Assembly: GCA_900556545.1 (NCBI GenBank)
Contig: USPE01000106.1
Location: 1-6,594, forward strand
Direction: 5' to 3'
DNA from: an uncultured Peptococcaceae bacterium
Lineage (GTDB): Bacteria > Bacillota > Peptococcia > Peptococcales > Peptococcaceae
DNA length: 6,594 nucleotides
This document shows, piece by piece, positions 1 to 6,044 of this stretch. Position 1 is the first letter of the stretch, and every line of letters begins with the position of its first letter. The position numbers and the translations under genes are program-made. Under the pieces are notes generated by a model, which ran no database searches, had not been told where the DNA came from, and saw nothing but the letters and a program-made list of their open reading frames with translations.

Positions 1-91
1 AAATGTGTGCCTTTTGGCATCGTCATATTCCACGGGTTCTTGTTATTTCTTAGGTCCCAATTATCTTGCACTTCCTTTTAGCAAAAGTATT

Positions 92-577
92 TTATATATA
101 CTTTGCTTTCTTGCATGTAGTTAATTGACAATAGTAGAATCCTTCATCAAGTAGACAGCTGTCCGATATGACATAAGCATCAAAAATAATGCCGCCTGGT
201 TTTGTTACTCGAATGGCTTCTTGTAAAGCTTTTCGTTTATCGGCAACGGTATAAAGATGATACAGCGGGCCAAGCAGCAGCGTGATATCGTATTGGTTAT
301 CTGGAGAGGCTGATAAGTTTAGTGCGTTGCCCTCAGTGATGGTAATTGCTTCTGTGGGCAATGTATGTTGGCGGAAAATTTCGATATTGTGAGCAACCAG
401 TTCCATTGCATCAACAGTATATCCCTGCTGTGCCAGTGTATGGGAATAGCGGCCCGTTCCAGCGCCAATTTCCAGTATGCAACTGCTGGGGGAAAGATAT
501 TTTTGGATATAGTGCATGGTAGTGAAAAAGTTCATAGATACTCCACTATAGAGTATGGTTATATTGGGCATGCGCAT
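92..577 (-). pseudogene. Truncated class I SAM-dependent methyltransferase (relic)
   Basis: The frame encodes 161 residues with a clear Rossmann methyltransferase core. SAM-binding motif I LEIGAGTGRY is at residues 35-44, the acidic end of strand 2 (MELVAHN) at 58-64, YDITLLLGPLYHL at 96-108 and the post-motif RVTKPGGIIFDAY at 123-135. Family members of this type are usually about 250 residues. Here similarity stops near DEGF (residues 144-147), and the last 14 residues, rich in Cys and Lys, look like read-through of unrelated DNA, so roughly 100 C-terminal residues are missing. The N-terminal segment before FFTTMHYI is also not family-like. A different frame reads VEYL just upstream of that point, suggesting a frameshift. 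Met15 (start at 535) has a weak GGAG upstream and may be the only start now usable. The core fold is certain by eye; loss of function is inferred from the missing ends. The substrate is unknown. Confidence 0.7.
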
Positions 578-633
578 ATTTTCGGCAATCGATGGACAAA
601 TAATTAAATAAATTCTTTTGGAAAAATAAAAAA

Positions 634-701
634 ACTATTGACCGATAGTAGCAACCGCAAATTATAATCGGTTGTGTCAAGCGATGAAAACAATCGGATT
701 G
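634..701. promoter_or_regulatory. Cluster of inverted repeats around the promoter (putative operators)
   Basis: Several short dyads overlap the promoter elements. ACTAT (634-638) pairs with ATAGT (645-649) across the -35. ACCGAT (641-646) pairs with ATCGGT (667-672). CAACCG (652-657) pairs with CGGTTG (669-674) across the -10. TTGAC (638-642) pairs with GTCAA (676-680). A compact palindrome CAATC-G-GATTG lies at 691-701. The core ATCGG or its complement CCGAT occurs at 642-646, 667-671 and 693-697, spaced about 25 bases apart. This is what binding sites for a dimeric repressor or activator would look like, but the regulator class cannot be named from the sequence. Confidence 0.4.
638..668 (+). 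promoter_or_regulatory. Sigma-A type promoter for the dehydrogenase operon
   Basis: The -35 TTGACC lies at 638-643 and a perfect -10 TATAAT at 663-668, with a 19-base spacer. This is the best promoter in the 290-base divergent region and points at the dehydrogenase gene, leaving a leader of roughly 190 bases. The spacer is longer than the usual 17 bases, as in promoters activated by MerR-family proteins, but no symmetric dyad fills the spacer, so that comparison is weak. No regulator gene is in the window. Confidence 0.6.
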
Positions 702-719
702 TAGCATGAAAAGTAAAAA

Positions 720-809
720 ATGGTAAACGTGAAAGGAGGTTCTTTTACAGGAATGTGTTGTTTCTGCAAGACAGAGCGTAAAAACATAGGGGTACTGGAA
801 TTACAATGA
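720..809 (+). CDS. Possible 29-residue leader peptide with CCFC motif
   Basis: An ATG at 720 opens a 29-codon frame ending with TGA at 807-809. A second in-frame ATG at 753 follows a strong AAAGGAGG (732-739) at 13 bases and would give MCCFCKTERKNIGVLELQ. A further ATG at 806 overlaps the TGA as ATGA and opens 12 more codons to 844. The strong Shine-Dalgarno sequence so far ahead of the dehydrogenase's own RBS is what draws attention. It could be a translated leader, a decayed gene or chance. I recognise no family. Confidence 0.2.
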   Translation: MVNVKGGSFTGMCCFCKTERKNIGVLELQ

Positions 810-867
810 AGGAGCAAAACGGTTGGTATTATAAGATTGGTTAGGATAAAACTAGGAGGGTATTTAA

Positions 868-2013
868 ATGGACAAATTTACGTATGTTTGTCAAACAAAG
901 GTTTATTTTGGGGAAGGTTGTTTAAAAGAGGCGCTTTCAGTAGAATTAGGCAAATATGGTCCTACGGTCATGTTGGCTTATGGCGGCGGCTCTATCAAAA
1001 AGAACGGCATCTATGATGAGATTTGCCGGTTGCTTTTACAAGCAGGGAAAAATATTGTGGAGTTTTCCGGTATTATGCCAAATCCCACATATCGAAAAGT
1101 GCAAGAAGGTGCAGCTTTTATTCGGAAATATCATGTGGACTTGATTTTGGCTGTTGGTGGAGGCAGTGTAATTGATTGTTGTAAAGCAATTTCTGCCCAA
1201 GCTGTATTGGATGAAGATATCTGGGAGCTGGAATATATAAAAGGAGTTTTTCCAACAAAAGGAATCCCGTTGGGAGCAGTGGTTACGGCTTCTGGTACAG
1301 GTGCTGAAATGAACAACGGCGCCGTAATTACCCATGAAGATAAGAACTGGAAAGGGGGAATTTTGGCAACAGCCGCATCTTTTGCAGTGCTTGATCCTGC
1401 ATATACAAGTTCAGTTCCATCTATGCAGGTGATTTCCGGTGCTTTTGATACTTTAAGTCATGCAATGGAAACCTTTTTGGGGAATTCGGACCAGAATAAT
1501 GTATCAGACGACATCGCATTGGCTGTTATGAGAAATACTGTGGTAAATATGCGGCGATTGCTTGCAGACCGAAACGATATGCAGGCAAGAAGTAATTTGA
1601 TGTGGGATTCTGCTATGGCAGAAAACGGAATTTTGAAATGCGGAAGGCAGACAGATTTTCAGGCTCATCAAATAGAACATCAACTTGGTGCCTATACCGA
1701 TTGTAACCATGGACAGGGGCTGGCAATCATTCAACCAGTATATTATCGACATATTTTGAAAGATGCACCAGAAAAGTTTACGCGGCTGGCTAGAATGGTT
1801 TTCGATCAAGATAGTCCAGAAGCAGGGCTAGATGCCTTTGAGACACTTATAAAAGACTGCGGACTTCCCACTAGACTGAAAGCGTTAGAGTCTACAGTGG
1901 AAATTACACCAAATTTGCTGCGACAGGTAGCAGATACTGCTGCTGTTATCAAATGCAGTCCCAGAGAATTGAGCCGAGATGAAATTTATGAAATTCTTTG
2001 TGCGTGCTTATAA
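868..2013 (+). CDS. Iron-containing alcohol dehydrogenase, butanol dehydrogenase/YqhD type
   Basis: This 381-residue protein is a full-length group III metal-dependent alcohol dehydrogenase, a cytoplasmic enzyme that interconverts aldehydes or ketones and alcohols using NAD(P)H. The N-terminal dinucleotide-binding half carries GGGSIKKNG (39-47) and the hallmark GGGSVIDCCK (97-106). The helical C-terminal half holds the metal ligands Asp194 and His198 (FDTLSHAMETFLG), His267 (AHQIEH) and His281 (NHGQG). By memory of the family these fall at the same positions as in E. coli YqhD. GGGS followed by KK near residue 40 is typical of the NADPH-using branch, so NADPH is the likely cofactor. ATG 868 is fixed by AGGAGG at 854-859, eight bases upstream. 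It is the first gene of a probable operon with the SLH-flavodoxin gene. The physiological substrate cannot be told: butanal, other short aldehydes or detoxification of reactive aldehydes are all plausible. Confidence 0.93.
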   Translation: MDKFTYVCQTKVYFGEGCLKEALSVELGKYGPTVMLAYGGGSIKKNGIYDEICRLLLQAGKNIVEFSGIMPNPTYRKVQEGAAFIRKYHVDLILAVGGGSVIDCCKAISAQAVLDEDIWELEYIKGVFPTKGIPLGAVVTASGTGAEMNNGAVITHEDKNWKGGILATAASFAVLDPAYTSSVPSMQVISGAFDTLSHAMETFLGNSDQNNVSDDIALAVMRNTVVNMRRLLADRNDMQARSNLMWDSAMAENGILKCGRQTDFQAHQIEHQLGAYTDCNHGQGLAIIQPVYYRHILKDAPEKFTRLARMVFDQDSPEAGLDAFETLIKDCGLPTRLKALESTVEITPNLLRQVADTAAVIKCSPRELSRDEIYEILCACL

Positions 2014-2049
2014 AAATTAATCACAGGAGAAAGAACGTGAAAAACAAGA

Positions 2050-2214
2050 ATGTTTAAAAGAATCGTTGGTTTTATAATGGCTGTTATCATGGCATGTTCT
2101 TTTGTATCCTGTGGTCAGACTGTAATAGCAATAAATTTATTACAGCAAATGAATTACTTTGATAAAAAAGGTATTGATGCTTATTTGGCAGAGAGTAGAT
2201 TGTCTGGTAATTGA
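2050..2214 (+). pseudogene. Short lipoprotein fragment (signal peptide plus about 33 residues)
   Basis: The frame gives 54 residues: a basic start (MFKR), a hydrophobic stretch at 5-17 and a lipobox-like FVSC with Cys21 followed by Gly, the pattern cut by signal peptidase II. After that only about 33 residues remain, ending AESRLSGN, far shorter than a normal lipoprotein. The nearest Shine-Dalgarno, AGGAGA at 2025-2030, is 19 bases from ATG 2050 but six bases from GTG 2037. The GTG frame reads MKNKNV and stops at 2055-2057. Removing one A near 2049 would join VKNK to MFKRIVGF, so a one-base frameshift near the start is likely. It lies between the dehydrogenase and SLH-flavodoxin genes and may be the remains of another surface-anchored redox protein. 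It could still be a tiny real lipoprotein translated from ATG 2050. Confidence 0.5.
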
Positions 2215-2265
2215 GTTTGCGAGATTTAATGAAATGATTATTTATCCTAGGAGGGAGTTATTTTT

Positions 2266-3393
2266 ATGAAAAGGCAAAAAGTTATTTTGTTAACGGTTTT
2301 TGTTTTTGTAATGGTATTAACTGGTTCTATGGCTGCTATGGCTGCAGGAGGTTTTACAGATGTACCGGAGAATGCATATTATGCGGATGCAGTAACTTAT
2401 GTTTCGGAAAATGGATTACTTGTTGGTACAGCTTTGGGACAATTTTCTCCAGATATGACTTTAAGTCGTGGGATGTTGGCAACTATTCTCTGGCGGAATG
2501 AAGGATATCCGCAAGCAAATGCGTCCACATTTTCTGATGTAAAATCAGATGCCTATTATACAAACGCTGTTGGTTGGGCAGCTGAAAACGGCATTGTTTC
2601 CGGTTATGGAGAAAACCGTTTTGGACCAGATGATCCGGTTGAACGCCAGCAGTTTGCGACAATCCTTTATCGCTACGCTGCTTATAAAGGTGATCGTATG
2701 AATGTAACAGGCGATGTATCTTTCGTGGATTCGGCTGAAATAGCAAATTATGCAAAGACAGCTGTATTATGGGCGCAGGAAAATGGTATTGTTTCAGGAA
2801 AAAGCGGAAATCGATTTGATCCCGCCGGACAATCAACTCGTGCAGAAGCGGCAACCATACTATATCGGTATCTTACAAAAGAAACAATGGGACCCCCTGA
2901 TATTTCAGAACAAACGGGGAAAACTCTTATTGCCTATTTTTCCTGGTCTGGTAATACAGAAGAAATGGCATCTTATATTGCAGAGCAAACAGATGCTGAT
3001 CTGCTGGAAATCGAACCATTCACTCCATATCCAGACGATTATACAGAAACCGGAAATATTGCAAGGGAAGAACGGGATAGTGATATGCGTCCGGCCATTG
3101 CAAACCTACCAGCTTCCATAGAAGAATATGATTCGATTTTTATTGGCTACCCAATTTGGTGGCATACAGCGCCGATGATTATTGGTACATTTTTGGAGAA
3201 TTATGATTTAAGCGGTAAGGAAATCTATCCGTTTACCCAGTCCGCTTCTATGGACAGGGAACAATTTGAAAATTCCATGGATTTTGTGCGAAACAGCGCC
3301 GCGAATGCTGCCGTTCATGAAGGATTGTTTGCAAGGGCATCTGATACAGAAACTATCTTTGCATATTTAGCCAATAACGGATTTGTAAAATAA
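2266..3393 (+). CDS. Exported SLH-domain protein with C-terminal flavodoxin domain
   Basis: This 375-residue protein has a Sec signal peptide (basic MKRQK, hydrophobic core to about 20, likely cut after an Ala near 24-27). Three S-layer homology repeats follow at about 29-79, 88-141 and 150-204, then a short linker and a flavodoxin_4-like domain at about 218-373. SLH repeats anchor proteins to pyruvylated secondary cell wall polymer. The TRAE motif is canonical only in repeat three (191-194); repeats one and two have LSRGM and VERQQ. The flavodoxin part keeps the FMN phosphate loop SWSGNTEE (226-233), GYPIWWHTAP (294-303) and the strand YPFTQSAS (321-328). AGGAGGGA at 2249-2256 fixes the ATG. 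The predicted role is an FMN-binding electron carrier or reductase on the outer face of the cell. Partner and electron source are unknown. It is probably co-transcribed with the upstream dehydrogenase. Confidence 0.9.
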   Translation: MKRQKVILLTVFVFVMVLTGSMAAMAAGGFTDVPENAYYADAVTYVSENGLLVGTALGQFSPDMTLSRGMLATILWRNEGYPQANASTFSDVKSDAYYTNAVGWAAENGIVSGYGENRFGPDDPVERQQFATILYRYAAYKGDRMNVTGDVSFVDSAEIANYAKTAVLWAQENGIVSGKSGNRFDPAGQSTRAEAATILYRYLTKETMGPPDISEQTGKTLIAYFSWSGNTEEMASYIAEQTDADLLEIEPFTPYPDDYTETGNIAREERDSDMRPAIANLPASIEEYDSIFIGYPIWWHTAPMIIGTFLENYDLSGKEIYPFTQSASMDREQFENSMDFVRNSAANAAVHEGLFARASDTETIFAYLANNGFVK

Positions 3394-3395
3394 GA

Positions 3396-3448
3396 TGTAG
3401 ATTGTATAAAGTGATTCATTAGGATTGTTCATAATGATTTAATCTACA
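3396..3448. repeat. Nested imperfect inverted repeat after the SLH-flavodoxin gene
   Basis: TGTAGATT (3396-3403) and AATCTACA (3441-3448) are perfect 8-base inverted arms. Within them TCATTA (3416-3421) and TAATGA (3432-3437) form a second pair. There is no T tract, so it is not a standard terminator. It could be a 3' RNA structure that protects the operon transcript, or a protein-binding dyad. Confidence 0.35.
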
Positions 3449-3531
3449 ATAATGTGAAATCAGCATCTGGTGTTAGAATAATACGTTTCTTGGCGATGCA
3501 TTGGCTAAATTATTTTTTCGACAAAAAGCAG

Positions 3532-3567
3532 AAAGGACTCCTGTCAACAAAAACGGGAGTCCTTTTT
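3532..3567. terminator. Rho-independent terminator, probably bidirectional
   Basis: AAAGGACTCC (3532-3541) pairs perfectly with GGAGTCCTTT (3556-3565) around a 14-base loop, and the T run on the plus strand extends to 3567. On the minus strand the stem is followed by TTTCTGCTTTTT. It lies between two convergent units: it ends the plus-strand operon about 140 bases after the SLH-flavodoxin stop, and sits 11 bases past the stop codon of the minus-strand vWA gene. Confidence 0.85.
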
Positions 3568-3577
3568 GATAAAAGGG

Positions 3578-4951
3578 TTATATTTTAAACTGCGATTCAC
3601 AGCAGATATAGTCGGTATCTACATTATGTGAAATAAAACGGACTTTGAAATTACGTGGGCTGCAGAATTTTTCATCTGTATTTAAAGGTGCTTCCGGAAC
3701 CACAAATTTGATGCATTTAACCAATACATCACGACAAGTGGGAAAATTATGTGCAGGAATGGTCATGGTTTTCATGCCTCGCTGATATTCCATGCCATCT
3801 TTATCTACTTCCGTTAAGATGACCGCAAGGGCCACTCTTTTTTGTGGGCAGACATTTTTTATGGTTACGTCAAGCTGCAAAATTCTACCCAGTGATTCCA
3901 AATAGGTATCGCCCATATCTACTACAATGGCATCGGAACAGCCGTCCACAAGCAGGTCTACTGGAGCAGGACAGCTTTCTGGATTTACGATGATATCGCA
4001 TTTTACCGAAACAACAGGGTCGGGGAATACTACAAGGTTCCCTTCAGAGTCTGTATAAGTGATGGACGCATTTACTTTTTTTGTTCCTGGTACTTGGTTG
4101 GTATGGCGAATGAAAAATTCCAATGTAGCACTTTCACCAGCAGTAACTCCTAACTCTGGAATGCTCCATTTTAATGTAGTGGAGTTTACCATCGTAGCAG
4201 TTCCTTTATTAGGAGAAAGGATGCCGGTAATGATAAAATCAGAATTTACAATTTCATCAATGACGATGTTGGTGGCTCCAGTTTTGGAGATATTAGCGGC
4301 CAATTCAGCAAATAATTCTTCCAGTTCAGCTTCATCTGGTGTGATTGCTACATGAGTACTGTCCGGGTCAGTAGCCCAGTTGTTCAATGCGGTGGGGTCA
4401 ACTCCATCTGAGCCGATTAGGCCGATGCAATAAATAATAATTCCCTGATTTTTGGCAGCTTCTGCTACAGGTGCAGGTGGAGCACCAATGGTTGTTTTGC
4501 CATCGGTAAACATCACAATGACTTTTTGATTGGTCGAGTTGGGGTCAAAAAGCTGTATTGCTTTTTCAAACGCATCCGCGTGGTTGGTATTACCACCGGC
4601 TGCCAGTGCATCCACGGCATTTTTTAAAGTGGCTACCGAGGTGATCAGCGGTGCATTTACGATGGCGGTGTTGGCAAAACTGACAACACCGATGTGACTT
4701 CCAGAACCAATTTCACCATCTGCTGTACCATCGGTAGCTTTTTCAATAATATCAATAAATGTTTTAGCCCCTGTTTTCATGTTGCTTAATGGGCTGCCGG
4801 TCATACTGCCAGAGCGATCTAATACAAGAACAATGTCAGTTGGATTAGAAACAATATCCGGCGCTGCTGTTAAAGCCAAAGTAACTTTTAACGCGCCATC
4901 GCAATTGATTTGCTCCACATCAATTACTTTATTTGAATTTGTAATTCCCAA
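3578..4951 (-). CDS. von Willebrand factor A domain protein with Cys-rich C-terminus
   Basis: This 457-residue protein has a vWA domain at about 37-225 with a complete metal-ion-dependent adhesion site: DRSGS (45-49), Thr122 in GGNTNHAD and Asp150 in FTDGK. Residues about 226-317 look like a DUF11-type beta-sandwich (TLEFFIRH, NASITYTDSEGN). The tail from 318 is a Cys-rich module with nine Cys (318, 327, 338, 368, 406, 413, 430, 450, 451), including the ending DTDYICCES. There is no signal peptide or membrane segment, which is odd for an adhesion-type domain, so it may act inside the cell, on the spore or via another export route. The start is TTG at 4951-4949 (the initiator is read as Met), chosen because a perfect AGGAGG lies at 4965-4960, eight bases upstream. 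It is a single-gene unit. I recall similar proteins in gut Clostridia with no assigned function, which cannot be verified here. Confidence 0.88.
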   Translation of the reverse strand: MGITNSNKVIDVEQINCDGALKVTLALTAAPDIVSNPTDIVLVLDRSGSMTGSPLSNMKTGAKTFIDIIEKATDGTADGEIGSGSHIGVVSFANTAIVNAPLITSVATLKNAVDALAAGGNTNHADAFEKAIQLFDPNSTNQKVIVMFTDGKTTIGAPPAPVAEAAKNQGIIIYCIGLIGSDGVDPTALNNWATDPDSTHVAITPDEAELEELFAELAANISKTGATNIVIDEIVNSDFIITGILSPNKGTATMVNSTTLKWSIPELGVTAGESATLEFFIRHTNQVPGTKKVNASITYTDSEGNLVVFPDPVVSVKCDIIVNPESCPAPVDLLVDGCSDAIVVDMGDTYLESLGRILQLDVTIKNVCPQKRVALAVILTEVDKDGMEYQRGMKTMTIPAHNFPTCRDVLVKCIKFVVPEAPLNTDEKFCSPRNFKVRFISHNVDTDYICCESQFKI

Positions 4952-4971
4952 TACAAACGCCTCCTATTCTT

Positions 4972-4985
4972 GGGGTTGACTCCCC
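4972..4985 (-). promoter_or_regulatory. GGGG/CCCC inverted repeat in the vWA leader
   Basis: On the plus strand GGGG (4972-4975) and CCCC (4982-4985) flank a six-base loop, immediately before the AGGAGG of the vWA gene. In the mRNA this would form a short, strong stem six bases upstream of the RBS, possibly affecting translation or stability. It is too short to be sure. Confidence 0.25.
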
Positions 4986-4991
4986 CTTTCA

Positions 4992-5018
4992 TATAGTATG
5001 TTGATAGATTTATTTTGT
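4992..5018 (-). promoter_or_regulatory. Candidate sigma-K/sigma-E type promoter for the vWA gene
   Basis: Read on the minus strand, CATACTATA (5000-4992) fits the CATANNNTA -10 pattern of sigma-K and is one base off the CATACANT form of sigma-E. An AC dinucleotide (5018-5017) sits 16 bases upstream, near the 17 expected for sigma-K. No good sigma-A pair was seen at the same place. The leader would be about 35 bases. The consensus is short, so chance is a real possibility. Confidence 0.35.
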
Positions 5019-5274
5019 TACCAATCATAGCTTGGATGAAGCTGGTATAAAAACGAGAGGACTATGGACATAGAGTTTTGTTTTTTATGCTGAAATTTAT
5101 TGTAATCAGAAAGAATATGATGTAAGATAAGGCAGATATTTTGTTAGTAAGGAATCGTATGGTGGAGTTTGTGGTTTTGTAAAAGCTATGACAACATTTT
5201 TTATAAAGATGTGAATAGTTTTACACAATGGGATATGAAATGAAGAACAATAGATGAAAGGAGGTTGGAAATGA
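5001..5274. other. Divergent intergenic region, no intact gene
   Basis: Between the vWA start and the methyltransferase-like gene I see no intact gene. One plus-strand frame has short open runs (SLDEAGIKTRGLWT, FVFYAEIYCNQKEYDVR, then a run from about 5135 ending FFIKM) broken by stops, which may be a decayed gene or chance. A weak promoter candidate for the downstream gene is TTGTAA (5177-5182), 19 bases, TATAAA (5202-5207). Confidence 0.4.
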
Positions 5275-5916
5275 ATGAAACAAAAAAATGCCAGAGATAC
5301 AGCTCCAAAAATGAAAGGGTATCGAATGGCGATTGCAGCGTTGCAGCAGAAAAAAATTCCTGATGCATGGCCGGAAGAAATTAGCATAAAGCCATTGAAT
5401 GTGCGGGATGAAGTTATCAGCTATTGCGGTTATTGTCTGTTGTCTTACGACTGGCTTAAGCCATTGGCAAATTGGATAGGCAGTCGCAGTTGTTTGGAAA
5501 TTATGTGCGGTTCCGGTGCATTGTCCAAGGGTTTGCAGGATTTTGGCGTAAAAATACGAGCTACCGATGATCATAGTTGGATGAAAGATCACGCTACCTC
5601 CTGGTTTATTGATGCGTGGACAGATATTGAGCAGTTAGATGCAGTTGGGGCTATTGAAAAGTATGGCAAGAATACAGATTTGGTGATTTGCTCCTGGCCT
5701 TATCGAAGTGAAGATTGTTATCAGGCCTTGTTGAAAATGCGGAAGGCTAACCCTGGTTGTTTTATGATCTACATCGGCGAGTGGATTGGAGGCGGCACTG
5801 CCAGCGACTCTTTTTTTGCAGAGGCTGACTGCGTTGAAGACGCATCTTTTCAGCAGGCAGTACAACAGTTTAAATCCCTGTATGGTAATACAGATCGGCC
5901 TTATCTGATTCGGTAA
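5275..5916 (+). CDS. Class I SAM-dependent methyltransferase-like protein
   Basis: This 213-residue soluble protein has a methyltransferase motif I, LEIMCGSGALSKGL (74-87), an acidic pair Asp98-Asp99 at the expected end of strand 2, and DLVICSWPY (135-143) in the place of motif IV, resembling the NPPY/DPPY type in shape. Residues 1-70 form an N-terminal cap with several Trp and Cys. The C-terminus is short. No substrate-recognition domain is visible, so the target (nucleic acid, protein or small molecule) cannot be stated. AAAGGAGG at 5257-5264 is 10 bases from the chosen ATG 5275. Another ATG at 5271, four bases upstream and out of frame, is closer to the RBS (six bases) and would give a 30-residue dead-end peptide; the reading frame decides for 5275. 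It is a single-gene unit, with no clear sequence relation to the relic at 92-577. Confidence 0.7.
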   Translation: MKQKNARDTAPKMKGYRMAIAALQQKKIPDAWPEEISIKPLNVRDEVISYCGYCLLSYDWLKPLANWIGSRSCLEIMCGSGALSKGLQDFGVKIRATDDHSWMKDHATSWFIDAWTDIEQLDAVGAIEKYGKNTDLVICSWPYRSEDCYQALLKMRKANPGCFMIYIGEWIGGGTASDSFFAEADCVEDASFQQAVQQFKSLYGNTDRPYLIR

Positions 5917-5955
5917 TATGGTGTGTGGTTGTTTATTGTAAATAGAAATGCTAAT

Positions 5956-5975
5956 TGGGTAAGAATGGGTAAGAA
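5956..5975 (+). repeat. Tandem 10-base direct repeat
   Basis: TGGGTAAGAA occurs twice with no gap (5956-5965 and 5966-5975), directly before the hairpin at 5971-6006, which it overlaps by five bases. It could be a binding site or a replication-slippage duplication. Confidence 0.5.
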
Positions 5976-6006
5976 GGAATTTTCAAAAAAACGGGAATTC
6001 TTCCTT
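5971..6006 (+). other. Imperfect RNA hairpin between the methyltransferase-like and YdbC genes
   Basis: AAGAAGGAATT (5971-5981) pairs with AATTCTTCCTT (5996-6006) through 11 positions, with one G-U and one A-C mismatch, around a 14-base loop. There is no T tract after it, so termination would be weak. It ends 38 bases before the YdbC-like gene and may attenuate or process the transcript. Confidence 0.4.
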
Positions 6007-6044
6007 GATGGCAGTGTTAGAAATGAGAAAAGGAGTGTGTATCC

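Noticed and set aside
1036..1335. Minus-strand open frames inside the dehydrogenase gene
   Set aside because: They are shadows of a clearly recognised gene with all catalytic residues, and lack an RBS or family features.
3396..3448. Inverted repeat as a terminator for the operon
   Set aside because: The loop is too long and no T run follows; the hairpin at 3532-3567 fits much better.
3455..3589. A GTG-initiated frame of about 44 codons (VKSASGVRIIRFLAM...) after the SLH-flavodoxin gene
   Set aside because: It runs straight through the terminator hairpin into the end of the vWA gene on the other strand and has no RBS.
4059..4355. Plus-strand open frame opposite the vWA gene
   Set aside because: It is antisense to well-conserved vWA and beta-sandwich coding sequence and is low in complexity (Ser/Asn/Ala runs).
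5271..5363. ATG at 5271 opening a 30-codon frame with good RBS spacing
   Set aside because: The frame has no protein-like character and ends early, while the frame from 5275 carries a methyltransferase motif over 213 residues.
5221..5592. Minus-strand open frame opposite the start of the methyltransferase-like gene
   Set aside because: It is a shadow frame with no RBS, overlapping the real start region and motif I.
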